This document shows, one piece after another, positions 11,934 through 23,572 of a stretch of DNA of 64,000 bases. The stretch's first letter is position 1; the number at the start of each line of letters is the position of its first letter. A program made the position numbers and the translations under genes. The stretch is from positions 160,327,955 to 160,391,954 of the forward strand of contig NC_091122.1 of the NCBI RefSeq assembly GCF_040183065.1, given 5' to 3'. The DNA is from Periplaneta americana. Taxonomy: Eukaryota > Arthropoda > Insecta > Blattodea > Blattidae. Under the pieces are notes generated by a model. That model was not told the origin of the DNA and made no database searches. It was given only the letters and a program-made list of their open reading frames with translations.

Positions 11934-12907
11934 GTACTGTGTTGTCTCAAGACTGTTTGTTCTTGTACATTAGCTTTAGGGAGCACTATTGGCATGCAGA
12001 GTAATTTCGTAAATGCGTCACTCCTATATGCTGTTTTTGCCCTAACAAGACAATTGAAATACAATTTGTTGACAATATCGTCCCATTATAAGCATAAGGA
12101 CCAATGTGACATTTTTTCATAAAATGAGTTATGTTGACTATGTGATTCTGTACTATATTTTTCATCAACATGCAAAAGAACTAACGTTTTCTCGCAATAT
12201 TGTGGCCGTAAATAAGAAAATAATGTTGGTTCTTGGGGCCGATGTTAATGAGACATGACCACCAGAAGGGCCAACATCATATGTTTACAGTAAGCGATGT
12301 TATTATGATGTCATAAATACTTATTGATTTTTTCCTTTTAAATATCACAGAGAGGCAATAAAAAGAAAAAATAGATTCCAAAAACACAATTCTTCCGTTA
12401 TAATGCTGTATTTTGCGATATTTTTTATTTCAATTAACTGCGAATGTTGGTTATCTTACGTGTTTGATTAACAAATTACGCTAATAGAATTGTTGTTATT
12501 GTGTCAGTTATCTAATAAATTGCAATATAAAAATGGATGTTTAAAATGTACAACAATGACAGTTAAGTTTGAATTTCATTCACTGTTTTGTGTTTTAATA
12601 ATTATTAAGAAGCTTTGTAAATTGTTATGGTTTCAAAAATGAGGTTAAGGTCGTCGAACTTATAATTTTAGAATAAAGTTAAGTGTTTCAAACATTATTT
12701 TGCGAAAGGTATTAATATGAACATTTCTGAAACTAATTAAAATCTTCAATATGAATCGAGTAAAAACTGTACTTTGAAATATCGTATTGTAATTATAATT
12801 ATTTTATAGTTCAGAGTTGTGAATTGCAGAATGGCGTCGTTCTACCAGAAGAGTAAATGTCTCAGTTTTTACATTAATTTGGCCGTTAAAAATAAACTCT
12901 TTTATCT

Positions 12908-13380
12908 GCAAATCAAGCTTTCAGGTATAACTCCCTGTAAAGTTGATTTAAATAATTTCGAGGGTAAAATTGTTCCGGGGCCTTTGGTTAAACGTACCAA
13001 TGCTCTACCAACTGAGCTACCTGGGAACTCTACCAGACACTGATCCATTTTTTCGCTCTATATCCACAGACCTCAACGTGGGCTGACAACTGTCAAGCAA
13101 CCAACATTGAGTGCACACTAACTTTGTGTGACTTAAATGGTGGTTTTCTGTAACGTACAGTGACGTGTATTATGCAAATCAAGCTTTCAGATGTAACTCC
13201 CTGTAAAGTTGATTTGAATAATTTCAAGGGAAAAATTGTTCCGGGGCCGGGCATCGAGGAAAAAATTGGATTGATGTCTGGTAGAGTTCCCGGGTAAGTC
13301 AGTTGGTAGAGCATTGGTATATTTAACCAAAGGTGCCAGGTTCGATGCCCGGCCCAGGAACAATTTTTCCCTCGAAATTA
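12908..13380. repeat. tRNA-like SINE cluster with direct and inverted copies
   Basis: A ~73-bp block (CAAATCAAGCTTTCAG.. to ..TTGTTCCGGGGCC) occurs twice in direct order (12908-12980, 13175-13248). A tRNA-like piece with GTCAGTTGGTAGAGCATTGG (A box) and CAGGTTCGATGCCCGG (B box) lies at 13280-13355, and its first half is present inverted at 12985-13048. The whole forms an imperfect palindrome. Confidence 0.7.
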
Positions 13381-13410
13381 TTCAACTCTTTTATCTATTT
13401 TGAAACCATT

Positions 13411-14085
13411 ACGAGGAGTAGTCATAAAGTTTTAATTATCACCTCGAAAAAATGAAGCTGCGACCATGAAACTTGGTGATGGTGTTAGTCCTTTTCTACA
13501 TATTCACCCTTCAACGCGACACATTTTTCCCAACAATGGATGACTTGGTTGTAGAAGTCTGCAGTTTGGCTGTTCAGGAAACGTTCCACCTCAAAAATCA
13601 CCTCGTTGTCATTCTGGAAATGCCTGCCTCGCAATGGTTTCTTCATCCGAGGGAAGAGGAAGAAGTCACTGGGTGACAAAGGAGCGAAGCAAGCAGTGGA
13701 GACACGTGGATTCACCACCGCCGAAAAAGGCAAAGACCCAACCATCATCGGGCAAGGTGATGCTGAGTGTTTTTTTGGGACATCCAAGGTATGGTGCTGA
13801 CAGATTATGCTCAGAAGGGGCAAACCATCACAGGAGCATACTACCGAAATCTCCTGACGAGGTTACGGAGGCTGTCAAGACGAAGCGTCGCGGGAAGCTG
13901 TCCAAGGGGGTCCTTTTGCTTCATGACAACGCCCCAGCTCATTCTGCACAGGACACAGTCACACATGCTGCTTCTTTAGGCTATCAAATTTTGCCTCACC
14001 CCCCGTATTCTCCTGATATGGCACCCGGTGACTTCTTCCTCGTACAACACCTTGAAATACGGAATTGTACCAGCATTTTAAGATA
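13411..14085. pseudogene. Rearranged mariner transposon remnant
   Basis: At 13411 a mariner-type end (TACGAGGAGTAGTCATAAAG) leads into a minus-strand C-terminal transposase piece (13485-13680: SDFFLFPRMKKPLRGRHFQ..). From about 13677 the plus strand encodes the part that should come just before it: SGKVMLSVF, then LLLHDNAPAHSAQ and HPPYSPDMAPGDFFL. So an internal inversion has put the two pieces tail-to-tail. Frameshifts are also present in the middle piece. Confidence 0.8.
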
Positions 14086-14255
14086 GTTATTAAATAAATT
14101 ATTGAAGTGGTAATTTTTAAAAATGTTTTTTCTCTCTCCTGTAAAATCAACAAATTGTTACGTTGGCCCTTATGCCTATAATGGGACGATATGTTACCTA
14201 GTGTACGGGTTTCTTTGGTTAGAGTGATTCTACTATGTCCACTCTCTGTTTCTAG

Positions 14256-15329
14256 ATTGCAACCAGCGAAATTCAGCGGCTGGAAGCCAGTCGAACCCAT
14301 CAGCAAATCGTAGTGTCACGGTTACAATCACAAGTCAGCAGCCTTGAAGTGAGCGTGGCTACAATTGGTCACTTCATAGAATCCCTGGCCGAATCCAACT
14401 CCAACATTGAGATCCCGGGCGAGATTCGCCGTGTTGTGGCTCAGTTGTCTGTTGCTGAACGCAGGCGCAGTAATGTCGGACAGACTCTCTTCAAAAGCCC
14501 AAAGCAGGATACCTCACTTCTCAAGACAGTATCACTTAGAGCTATGGAGTCAAATGAAGATACGCTCTCATCTTACAACGCTGCAAATGGAAGGACACAT
14601 TCTGCTGGCAGTGAAATTTCTATCAAGCTCAAAGGAAGTGAGGATAAACCTCGAGAAATGCCTTATCCTCTTAAATCTGCTCTCAGTTCACCGAATCTGA
14701 CAACGAAGATATCAGGAATGTCCTCATTTTTTGCCAATACTCATAATCAAATTAAACAGCAAAGATTGAATGCTACTAGTAACCCAACCGAACTGGCAAA
14801 TAATGGAACTGTTGCTGCGAAGAGGTTGCCAGTAAACTCTACAAATAACAGTGGTGCTTCAACAACGGCAGACGGCTGTAAGAACTCTCTTCCGGATATT
14901 ACAGGTTACGAGAAATCAAATTCTATGCCCCTGGCTGCTCCCCGCTCAAAACTGAAGTCTTCTCAGAGTTCGTTTGAACTTAGAGCTGGCACTACTAGTA
15001 ATAAGATTATAGAGAACACCCAGTGTGACAGCAGTGACAGTGGAAATGTGACGCCCACATCACCGATCATGACTAACCACATTCATCCACTGGACACGTG
15101 TTCAGATGTACACTTCACATACGGGGGCACAACCAAACTTAAAACCATCCGTCCTCTCCGAGCACACCTCTCCCGTAACTCCAGTGTAGACAGCATACCA
15201 ATGCTTAAGCCGGTGGGGCCGGGAGGGGACGGTAACATCATAACATCCAAATTAGTAGATAGTAAGAACAGTGAAACCTCAACAGTCACACCTATTGGGG
15301 AAACGAAGAAGAGTCTTATTACAGGGTAA
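14256..15329 (+). CDS. plx: TBC1D1/TBC1D4-like RabGAP, terminal exon (coiled coil plus Ser/Thr-rich tail)
   Basis: Terminal coding exon, 357 codons plus TAA at 15327-15329, entered in phase 0 after TTTCTAG. The first ~70 residues (EIQRLEASRTHQQIVVSRLQ, then LEVSVATIGHFIESL) finish the coiled coil. The rest is low-complexity, rich in Ser, Thr, Asn and Lys, with many basophilic-kinase-like sites (RRRSNV, RNSSVDS, KTVSLRAM). The tail is longer than the short C-termini of mammalian TBC1D1/4 and may be an insect-specific regulatory extension. The 3' UTR follows; an AATAAA at 16575-16580 is one candidate polyadenylation signal. Confidence 0.92.
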   Translation: MATSEIQRLEASRTHQQIVVSRLQSQVSSLEVSVATIGHFIESLAESNSNIEIPGEIRRVVAQLSVAERRRSNVGQTLFKSPKQDTSLLKTVSLRAMESNEDTLSSYNAANGRTHSAGSEISIKLKGSEDKPREMPYPLKSALSSPNLTTKISGMSSFFANTHNQIKQQRLNATSNPTELANNGTVAAKRLPVNSTNNSGASTTADGCKNSLPDITGYEKSNSMPLAAPRSKLKSSQSSFELRAGTTSNKIIENTQCDSSDSGNVTPTSPIMTNHIHPLDTCSDVHFTYGGTTKLKTIRPLRAHLSRNSSVDSIPMLKPVGPGGDGNIITSKLVDSKNSETSTVTPIGETKKSLITG

Positions 15330-16819
15330 TAGTTTGGAAGAAAGATTTATTAAGCTGATCTCTTGACAGCTAAAATATGATATTGGATGCTGCGAAGTAT
15401 TGTGAATCATAGCATTACACATCTGCGTGTACAGTTACTTAACTAGTGGTAGTTAGGAGAGATGGTATCTTGTAAGTGAAATTACATCATATTTGCCTTT
15501 GGGTACTTCCAACTATTTTTTTTTGTCTGTTCACACATAGCATTTGTTCTTTCTAGACTTTCAGTTATTAGCAATCTACAAACATATCTTCACTGAAAAA
15601 TAATTCGAATGTTATTTTATCGGACTTCAGTAGGCATAAAGAATTTTACAGTCACTTGAAATTAATAATTTACATTTTCGTTATTAATTTTTGAGAATAG
15701 AACCTAGTCACTGGTGCTTAGATGATTCATTTTATTTTGAAATATTTTTGCACTGTGATGACGTTTAATCACTTATTCTTCATGAACAATTATCTCATAT
15801 CACAATATTAGAATATAAATCAGTAGAATTCAGTAATTTAATGAAAAGTTAAAAAGTTGAGATAACACATCCTTCCTTACATATAAAAGAAAAATCCTAA
15901 TTAAGTCACATCAGTCCCGATAAAATATAGATTGGTAACATTTTTAGCAAACTAACTTGGACACTGCCGGCAGGTAAAAAACGTCTATGTGACACGGTAG
16001 ATTACAACCTACTTATACAATATAATACAGTAGAACAAATGTAATAGACAGTGAACAACGAAACAAAAGACAAAAAGAAATGACTATTTATAAAGAGAAA
16101 ACGAATTTGATGTTGCAAAAACAAATGCATAACATTATTTCGTCTTTTAGCAATTGTACGTCTGATTCAAGCAGTAATACTGTGGTCAGTATCAGTTTCT
16201 GAAACACTTTACATCGTAAAATGAAGCATGTTTATTGTGATAGATAACTTGATATCTGTATTAATAAGTATAGTTTTGATATTCATGTTTAAATTAGGCT
16301 TGTGATAATGTTAATTGTGGAAACGAAGTTTTCTAATAGTTGTATAAATTGCAGGATGTATGTTTGATAGTGTGTATTTGAGGTTCAGTATTTTCTGATG
16401 TGGATTGTCCATGTATCTACAAGCGGGATGAGCTTGTCTGAATGCATTTCTTATGTGAGAGAGTTGATTAGGTCCGATCTCTCTCGAGAAGATATTCAGT
16501 TTATGCACAGTGAAGATATTGAATGGTAAGATCTTATTATAACAGCGAGTAAAAAACTGAGATATAATGTTTTTAATAAAGGAAGATTTAGAGAAACCCG
16601 TATATGTACGTCTTGAGATTTCTACTCCAGTTGTTTCTTTATTCCTGCCATGAAATATTTTTGGTTGGTCAAAATTATAAAATGTGAATTTGTTTGTGTG
16701 TGTATGTGTGCGTGTGCACAGTATTGTGACCCATTTTCAAATTGCACACCACTTCGGCAGGCCACGTTATGCATGATATATATCTATGAAGAGTTATGTC
16801 GTATACTAGGGTAAGTGTA
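15330..16819. other. RabGAP 3' UTR and flank
   Basis: AT-rich sequence with no open frame of note. It must contain the 3' UTR of the upstream gene. An AATAAA at 16575-16580 is one possible polyadenylation signal; no clear downstream element was identified. Confidence 0.4.
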
Positions 16820-17098
16820 CTTTTTTCTTTAGTTATTTTACGACGCTTTATCAACATATCAGGTTATTTAGCATCTGAATGAGGTGAAGGTGACAATACC
16901 GGTGAAATGAGTCCGGGGTCCTGCACCGAAAGTTACCTAGCATTTGCTCATATTGGGTTGAGGGAAAACCCCGGAAAAACCCTCAACCAGGTAACTTGCC
17001 CTGATCGGGAATCGAACCCGGGCCACCTGGTTTCGCGACTAGACGCGATAACCATTACTCCATAGGTGTGGACGGGTGAGTGTGTGTTAAGTGTTCGT
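16820..17098 (-). repeat. tRNA-derived SINE, family C
   Basis: Minus strand: tRNA-like head (GGAGTAATGGTTATCGCGTC, then GGGTTCGATTCCCG), body with GGTTTTTCCGGGGTTTTCCC, tail GATAAAGCGTCGTAAAATAA. Flanked by a 9-bp repeat GTAAGTGTA (16811-16819 and 17099-17107). Resembles family B in layout but differs in head and body. Confidence 0.82.
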
Positions 17099-17109
17099 GT
17101 AAGTGTAAT

Positions 17110-17456
17110 GTAGGGAATAGGTGAGGATGATGAAGGTAAGGAAGGGAGAAGGGGAAACCCTGTGCCGGCACATAGCCTACTCCTGTTGAATAGCACCAAG
17201 GGGGCCGCCAGGCTTAACGTCCCCGTCCGACGGACGAATCACTATCAACAGTGACATATGCCTTCTCTTCATATGCACTGCAGAAAGATTTGGGATTTAA
17301 CCCAGGCATATTGGTGCACAATTTAGTGATTAGAAGTTGTACACCCCCATCTCTCCTAGTCCCGAGGTAGAAATTAAAATTTCTGACCCCGCCGGACATC
17401 GAACCCAGGCCGGCTAGTCTGAAGACAGACATGCTACCACAGAGCTAACTTGGTGG
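17110..17456 (-). repeat. tRNA-derived SINE, family D
   Basis: Minus strand: head AAGTTAGCTCTGTGGTAGCA (A-box-like) and TGGGTTCGATGTCCGGCGGG (B box), followed by a body ending around GACGGGGACGTTAAGCC. Boundaries are approximate. Sits directly beside the family C SINE. Confidence 0.65.
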
Positions 17457-17814
17457 ACTGAAATGTGAATGGAATTTATTACTTTAACGTTCTTTCGACC
17501 TCTTCCTTTACGAATTGGACTAATTCCTTACTGATGATGTATTCTGGAATAATGACATGGGCTATCACTGATTAAAAAAATTAGATAGGCCTAATAAACT
17601 AACACGTAAATATATAATTGTTAAAAATTTGATTAAACAAGTCCTCTATAAAACAACCAATACAATATTTAACTATTAATACATTTCAATTTATCTGTTT
17701 TATCCAGCCTTTTTCCTTGCATGCGATTTTTGAGGGAATTCCTTAAGAGAATACAATACTAAGTTCATTTTTCAAATGCACAAGGTCAAAATATAAGCTT
17801 TAAGGTTTTTTAAG

Positions 17815-18035
17815 TTGAGAAAATACCTTCTCCTTCTGGAGAACCTACGACCTATCACCGAAAGTACTCCCCCCATCGAGACTACTATATTATACGAGCT
17901 CGCAGACTATTTCCTTAATCCAACTGCTCTGAAGATGACCACAACACAGTGGTCGAAACGTCAGCCACCAACACCAAGACAACGCGGTAGAAGCCCTGAA
18001 CCTTATCCACACACCATTGCGATATGTTCCTGTTC
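17815..18035 (+). repeat. Repeat end with a CTGAAGA-hairpin-GAAAC motif
   Basis: Contains CTGAAGATGACCAC, a short loop, then GTGGTCGAAACGTC at 17929-17960. The layout matches the end motif of the Penelope-like arms elsewhere in the window. No coding sequence is recognised, so assignment to Penelope-like elements is a guess. Confidence 0.35.
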
Positions 18036-18720
18036 AAATTAATGGATAAAGAAAAGCATGAGTTTTATATGAATCACTCGTAGTAATTGAAAAGGAACGA
18101 AAATACAAATATTCAATGTAGTGAAGACTCAAGTACCACCTGTCAGAAGAAATTTAGGGATTTTCGGTGATGAATTGAAGTACTTCCATAGTTGAATCTA
18201 TTAGGCGCAGGAATTACAAAATATACCTTTAATGAAAAGTATGGCCTTTTGTTACAAGACACTAGGTTTTTCATGTCAGGAACATTTTTGAAAGGTTTAA
18301 TCTCAGGTCATGTTTAATTGCCGTATTTTCTCTTAAAAAGCTAGAAGGAAAACTACTTTCAAATAAGTAAGTATGTTTCAGTGAAATATAAAATCAGTTT
18401 TTCTTGTCCAAAATTCGGGACAGGTTTATTTCAAAAAAACAGGTCTCAAGGCTAATATTACAAATATGCTCAATTATTCTTTTTTTTTAGTAGAAATCTT
18501 TGAAGATAAACATTTTTCACGTGTAAAAATTATTATTATTATTATTATTTTAATCCCAAGCTCTGACCTAAAATCTTCAGTAAAGTACCATACTGACAGT
18601 GCTCCTGTATCTCTGTCACCACTTCAGGATTGGAACAAATATGATTTTCTTGAAGGTAAGGAAATCTACTTTTTTTAATACTAAAAAGAAACAATACCAC
18701 ACATTACTGTTACTAACACT

Positions 18721-19713
18721 TACTTACTTACTGGCTTTTAAGGAACCCGGAGGTTCATTGCCGCCTGCACATAAGCCCACCATTGGTCATTATCCTGAGC
18801 AAGATAAATCCATTCTCTAACATCATATCCCACCTCCCTCAAATCCATTTTAATATTATCTTCCCATCTACGTCTCGGCCTCCCTAAAGGTCTTTTTCCC
18901 TCCGGCCTCCCAACTAACACTCTGTATGCATTTCTGGATTCGTCCATATGTGCTACATGCTCTGCCCATCTCAAACGTCTGGATTTAATGTTCCTAATTA
19001 TGTCAGGTGAAGAATACAATGCGTGCAGTTCTGTGTTGTGTAACTTTCTCCATTCTCCTGTAACTTCATCCCTCTTAGCCCCTAATATTTTCCTAAGCAC
19101 CTTATTCTCAAATACCCTTAATCTATGTTCCTCTCTCAAAGTGAGAGTCCAAGTTTCACAACCATAAAGAACAACCGGTAATATAACTGTTTTATAAATT
19201 CTAACTTACAGATTTTTTGACAGCAGACTGGATGATAAAAGCTTCTCAACTGAATAATGACAGGCATTTCCCATATTTATTCTGTGTTTAATTTCCTCCC
19301 GAGTATCATTTATATTTGTTACTGTTTCTCCAAGATATTTGAATTTCTCCACCTCTTCGAAAGATAAATTTCCAATTTTTATATTTCCATTTCGTACAAT
19401 ATTCTCGTCATGAGACATAATGATATACTTTGTCTTTTCGGGATTTACTTCCAAACCTATCTCTTTACTTGCTTCCAGTAAAATTCCCGTGTTTTCCCTA
19501 ATCGTTTGTGGATTTTCTCCTAACATTCACGTCATTTGTATAGATAAGTAGCTGATGTAACCCGTTCAATTCCAAACTCTCTCTGTTATCCTGGACTTTC
19601 CTAATGGCATACTCTAGAGCAAAGTTAAAAAGTAACGGTGATAGTGCATCTCCTTGCTTTAGTCCACAGTGAATTGAAAATGCATCTGACAGAAACTGAC
19701 CTATACGAAGTTG
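18721..19713 (-). mobile_element. 5'-truncated non-LTR retrotransposon, family L1a, copy 1
   Basis: Minus strand. The 5' part holds reverse transcriptase motifs (GLKQGDALSPLLFNFALEYA) and a decayed active site, YTND where YADD is expected, followed by a frameshift near 19527. Then come GLEVNPEKTKYIIMS, FKYLG, and the C-terminal REEHRLRVFENKVLRKILGA and GRPRRRWEDNIKMD. The 3' end carries AAAAGCCAGTAAGTAAGTAA. An 8-bp repeat CTAACACT flanks it (18713-18720, 19714-19721). Dead copy. Confidence 0.85.
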
Positions 19714-19916
19714 CTAACACTAGAGCTGAGAAATTGACGGCCAGTCTAAGTGCATGCCGATTGTCGAATACTTGTAGCCCACATTCAAATTAAGTAATTC
19801 ATTTGCTTTACGAACTTAAAGGTACGATCTACCACACTTTCCTGTATCACAGGGGATATGTGTATCATAATTTGAGAACCCCTGTAGTACTAGAAAATAC
19901 TTGAGGCAGGAATCGG

Positions 19917-20072
19917 GACTGTTGTTTGTTAAATCAACTGTCTGAAGACAGGTCTGCACTCCATAAGTGACACCAACAAGACAACTAGATAAGGAAATAA
20001 TGGGGTAGGTTGGCCAGTTCCTTCCCCCCCCCCTCCATTTTATAGGCCTACATCGCCAATTAGCTACATCTT
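19917..20072 (+). repeat. Interspersed repeat family R, copy 1
   Basis: Shares GTTTGTTAAATCAACTGTCTG, AAGACAGGTCTG, GACACCAACAAGACA, AATGGGGTAGGTTGGCCAGT and CGCCAATTAGCTACAT in the same order with copies at 22589-22797 and 30245-30433. No coding sequence and no clear tRNA boxes. Class unknown. Confidence 0.65.
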
Positions 20073-20709
20073 TCACTTTTAGACTAAACTCAGCCTTGAT
20101 CTAGACCAGCGTTTTTCAACCCTTTTCAACATGTGACACATTGAAATTGTACTGTAATTAAAAAAACGGTACACTCATATAATCTAAACTGGTGGTTCCT
20201 AATCGGGGATTTTTTTTCATAAAATAAAATTCGATATTTTTTTAAGGTTGATTCATGGTGACATTTGTGGCAGAGAAGGTCGAAGTTGGGGTTTTTTCTC
20301 GGGTTTCTCCTGTTTCGCCATACTGTGCATTATATCATTTTGTCAAACATCTCTTCATTCTATCATCATTTCATACCATTTCCCGAACGCCAGTTGGCGA
20401 CGAACAGAGGGCCAGAGACAAGTGGGGTTGCCTGCTAGGAACTTTGATAGGCAGCGAACCTTAGTGTGGTCAGTCAGTGTGGGTTTGACAATGCGCATAG
20501 CTTGAGGATTAGCGCAGTATCTAATAAGGTCGCAGTGATCGATCATAGTGCCCCCTCCCTCAAATTCAATTCAATATGATATTCTGCCAACCCTGGTTCG
20601 CATTCACTGAAAGTTGACTCTTGTGGACTCACTTTCTTTACCATTCTTTTCACGCAAAGATTAAATTTTTTCTTTGGTCCTACAGAATATAACCATTGTT
20701 ACCATAACA

Positions 20710-20923
20710 CGGTAATTTGCTAGGAGACGTCGCATATAGGCCACTTTTACACTAAACCTAACCTTAGTGTATACAACATTGCATACTAAAACACTAACGT
20801 AACCTGTCACAGATTAAGGAAAAGGTTAGGTTAGTTTAGGGTTTTAGTATATCTTGCAAAAATCAAATTTTAGGTTTAGTGTAAAAGTGGTCTATATGCA
20901 ACGACGTCTCCTAGCAAATTACC
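20710..20923. mobile_element. MITE with ~50-bp TIRs and 8-bp TSD
   Basis: Arms start GGTAATTTGCTAGGAGACGT and run inward to CCACTTTTACACTAAACC on both sides. The direct repeat CCATAACA flanks it (20702-20709, 20924-20931). The centre has TTAGG/CCTAA-like words. No open frame. An 8-bp duplication would fit hAT, P or Kolobok-like families; the ends do not decide. Confidence 0.8.
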
Positions 20924-20931
20924 CCATAACA

Positions 20932-22588
20932 GATAGAGTCTTTTCACTTTTATTTTTACAAATTTTGCTGCGTCAACCTTCACTATTTTCATTTTATCAC
21001 GGTACATCAGCAGATCATTTAGTATGCCGCAGCACACTGGTTGGTTTAAAATGGCCGATCTGGACTAAATCCGAAAACCAGTCTATTATGAAATGTGGTA
21101 ATAGTAGTGTAAATCAGGAATTTGTTTTTAATGCTGAGTCCAAAGAAGTGAAGTTAAGGCGAAGCATTTATGTAGATGACCTATTGTTATTACAGAATTT
21201 TTATCTTTGCGTAAGACACATTTTGGGGATGGGTGCTGCCTAGTCTTGTTCTGTTATGATGCGAAACACAGCTACTGCTTCGTGTCTGGATGAATCCGGA
21301 ACTGTTGTTACTTTAAAATTTATATTTTTTCTTCCATTTATTTTTTAATATTTTTGTTGACTGGTTCATTATTTTTATTACCGTATCTTTTTCTTTTAAT
21401 GTAAGTTTCCCATGTTTTATTTGTTTAAAAGGACTGTAAGAGGTACTTTATTGCCTCTCCACATATTAAGAAACACCATTCAAGAAAATGTGTTAATGTT
21501 TAAGCATTTTTTTGGCACACCTGCTGTTTTTCATAACACATTATTGGTTAGAAAGTTCTTTGCTGTACGGCAAAAACATTGTTAGATTCATTTTTCCGTA
21601 CGAATACCGTAAAGTTGTCATAGTAACATAATATAGGCCTAGTTATAATTAGACGTACAATAAAGACGATGTGATATTAGTAGGCTTCGACTCCCAGTGT
21701 ACAAAAATCTTAATAGTCTGTGATTAAGTAATAAGTGACCAATATCCACATACGTAGAAATTCCATTATGCCGGCCTACTGACCCTCCTACAGCTCAATT
21801 TGTGACAGATTCCGCTAAGGCTAAGATAAAAAAAATAATAGATACAAAAACCATCAGTCGCTACTCTTATTGCATGTCATCTGGTCGCACCCAACAATCA
21901 CGTTTCGCTAGGTTTTGTAGTTACACTTTTTTGTATCCACATTGTAATTGTTTTTTCCTTTTCTTCGCGCGCGCGCGTGCGTGTGTGTGTGATGGTATAG
22001 CATCGGTTCTTACGCTATCACTTGCTAGGAGCCAGCATGCGGAAAGTACGTGGATCACACTGTAATTTTCTCTATATTTCAGTAAACCTCTTGTAGGGTT
22101 GCAGAAATGCATAAAACAGATACTAACTTACGTATTTATTGTAAATTTGATCAAAATATAAAGTTCAGACTCACAAAAAATAGTTTTATAAATTTTGTCA
22201 AAAAGCTAATCAAACATTTGGTACTGGTAAATTTGAAGTGAAGTATTTTTCCATATGAAGTCACAGAAATAATATGGAATGTTTATGTGATTATTAGTTT
22301 TGAAACAAATGCGAAATGAACCGGTAGTTCTTATTTTATTGCCGTAATTCTGTTTACAGTGTCGATAAAGTGAAGTGTGTTGGTTTAGAATAGAGATGGA
22401 GCGGAAGGGGGAGGCAAACTGCAAAGTCGAGCGAATGCAAATAATTATTGAAGTGTTATGGAAATGGTATCCTCACAATTTTACAATAGTGACAGTTTTA
22501 CTAACAAACTCTAGTACGGTATGTCGAATGAAATCAGATGTGGAAAACAGCAGAAGACAGTTTATTGTGATAAGTATGTTAATGAGTG
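20932..22588. other. Intergenic sequence with no recognised gene
   Basis: AT-rich. The only standout is a short (CG)n(TG)n alternating purine-pyrimidine run at 21967-21991. Open frames here are short and unlike any family I know. Confidence 0.5.
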
Positions 22589-22797
22589 CTGTTGTTTAGT
22601 TAATTGCCCGAAGACAGGTCTGAACCTCATAGTCATAAGTGTTACCAATAAGGAATCACTCATGAGGCTTATAGACCAGGAGATATGGGGTAGGGTGGCC
22701 AGTTCCTTTCTTCCTCCATAGCATACCGGTACGCCAATTAGCTACATGTGACACTAATCAGAATACAGATGTAGCCCTATACAAGCAATTTTTCTTC
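22589..22797 (+). repeat. Interspersed repeat family R, copy 2
   Basis: GTTGTTTAGTTAATTGCCCG, AAGACAGGTCTGAACC, CACTCATGAGGC, ATGGGGTAGGGTGGCCAGTT, CCAATTAGCTACATGTGACA in the same order as copies 1 and 3. Confidence 0.7.
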
Positions 22798-23572
22798 TAA
22801 CACATCGTCTAGTGAGATGTTGGCCTACTGCCTGAATAGATATAGTCTAGGCCTACATATCAGCCAGAATACCAGAGGAAAATGAGTTCTGTAGGCTTAC
22901 GTGTACCGTACAATTTTGACGTGCGTAACTTTACTATGGAAGAATATGATTCAGTTGATCTTGTGTTGACATAATTTCGAAGTCTGCACCTCAAAGTCTA
23001 TTAATACATCTCGTGTATTTTTTTTTTAAATAAAATAACTATATGTGTTGTATTGAAGTAGGTATCCTACTGTAATGTGTCGGTGGTTAGGATAGTGAAG
23101 TTAGATTTGACATAACGTTATGTCTTTGATTTTTTTACCGTATATGATATGGGCAACTTAACGTAAGACTGTATTTTTATCATATACATTAAGATATGAT
23201 GGAGTAATACCCAGGTTTACATTTTAAGCCTATAATTTTCATAGGATCATGACGTCTGTATTTTCGTATGATCGTTCTCTGCCATTTGTTTCCTTTGAAT
23301 GTTGATTTCTATTCGCTTGTTTATACAGGAAAACTTGTTTTAATTTCATAAGTATTGTAAGTTACTGGTACAGGTCGATGAAATAGTAATGAAATCAACT
23401 CATAGGAAATCAGACCACTAAAATTATGTATCGGGTACCGGTATCGTAATAAGAAAGTAATAAAGATATAGTCTAAAATCTGCAGCAAAGCAATATAGGC
23501 TACTGTACAAGGGTACGCTTAATTAGGCCTAGCTAAAATAGAGGTTTCGAAAGTACGTACTGTTAACTGTTC

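Noticed and set aside
20107..20260. hAT end (CAGCGTTTTTCAACCCTTTT)
   Set aside because: The left end looks like a hAT terminus, but no matching right end or 8-bp duplication could be found.
21961..21995. Z-DNA-prone CG/TG run as a regulatory element
   Set aside because: Short, with no nearby gene start; not supportable as more than a dinucleotide repeat.
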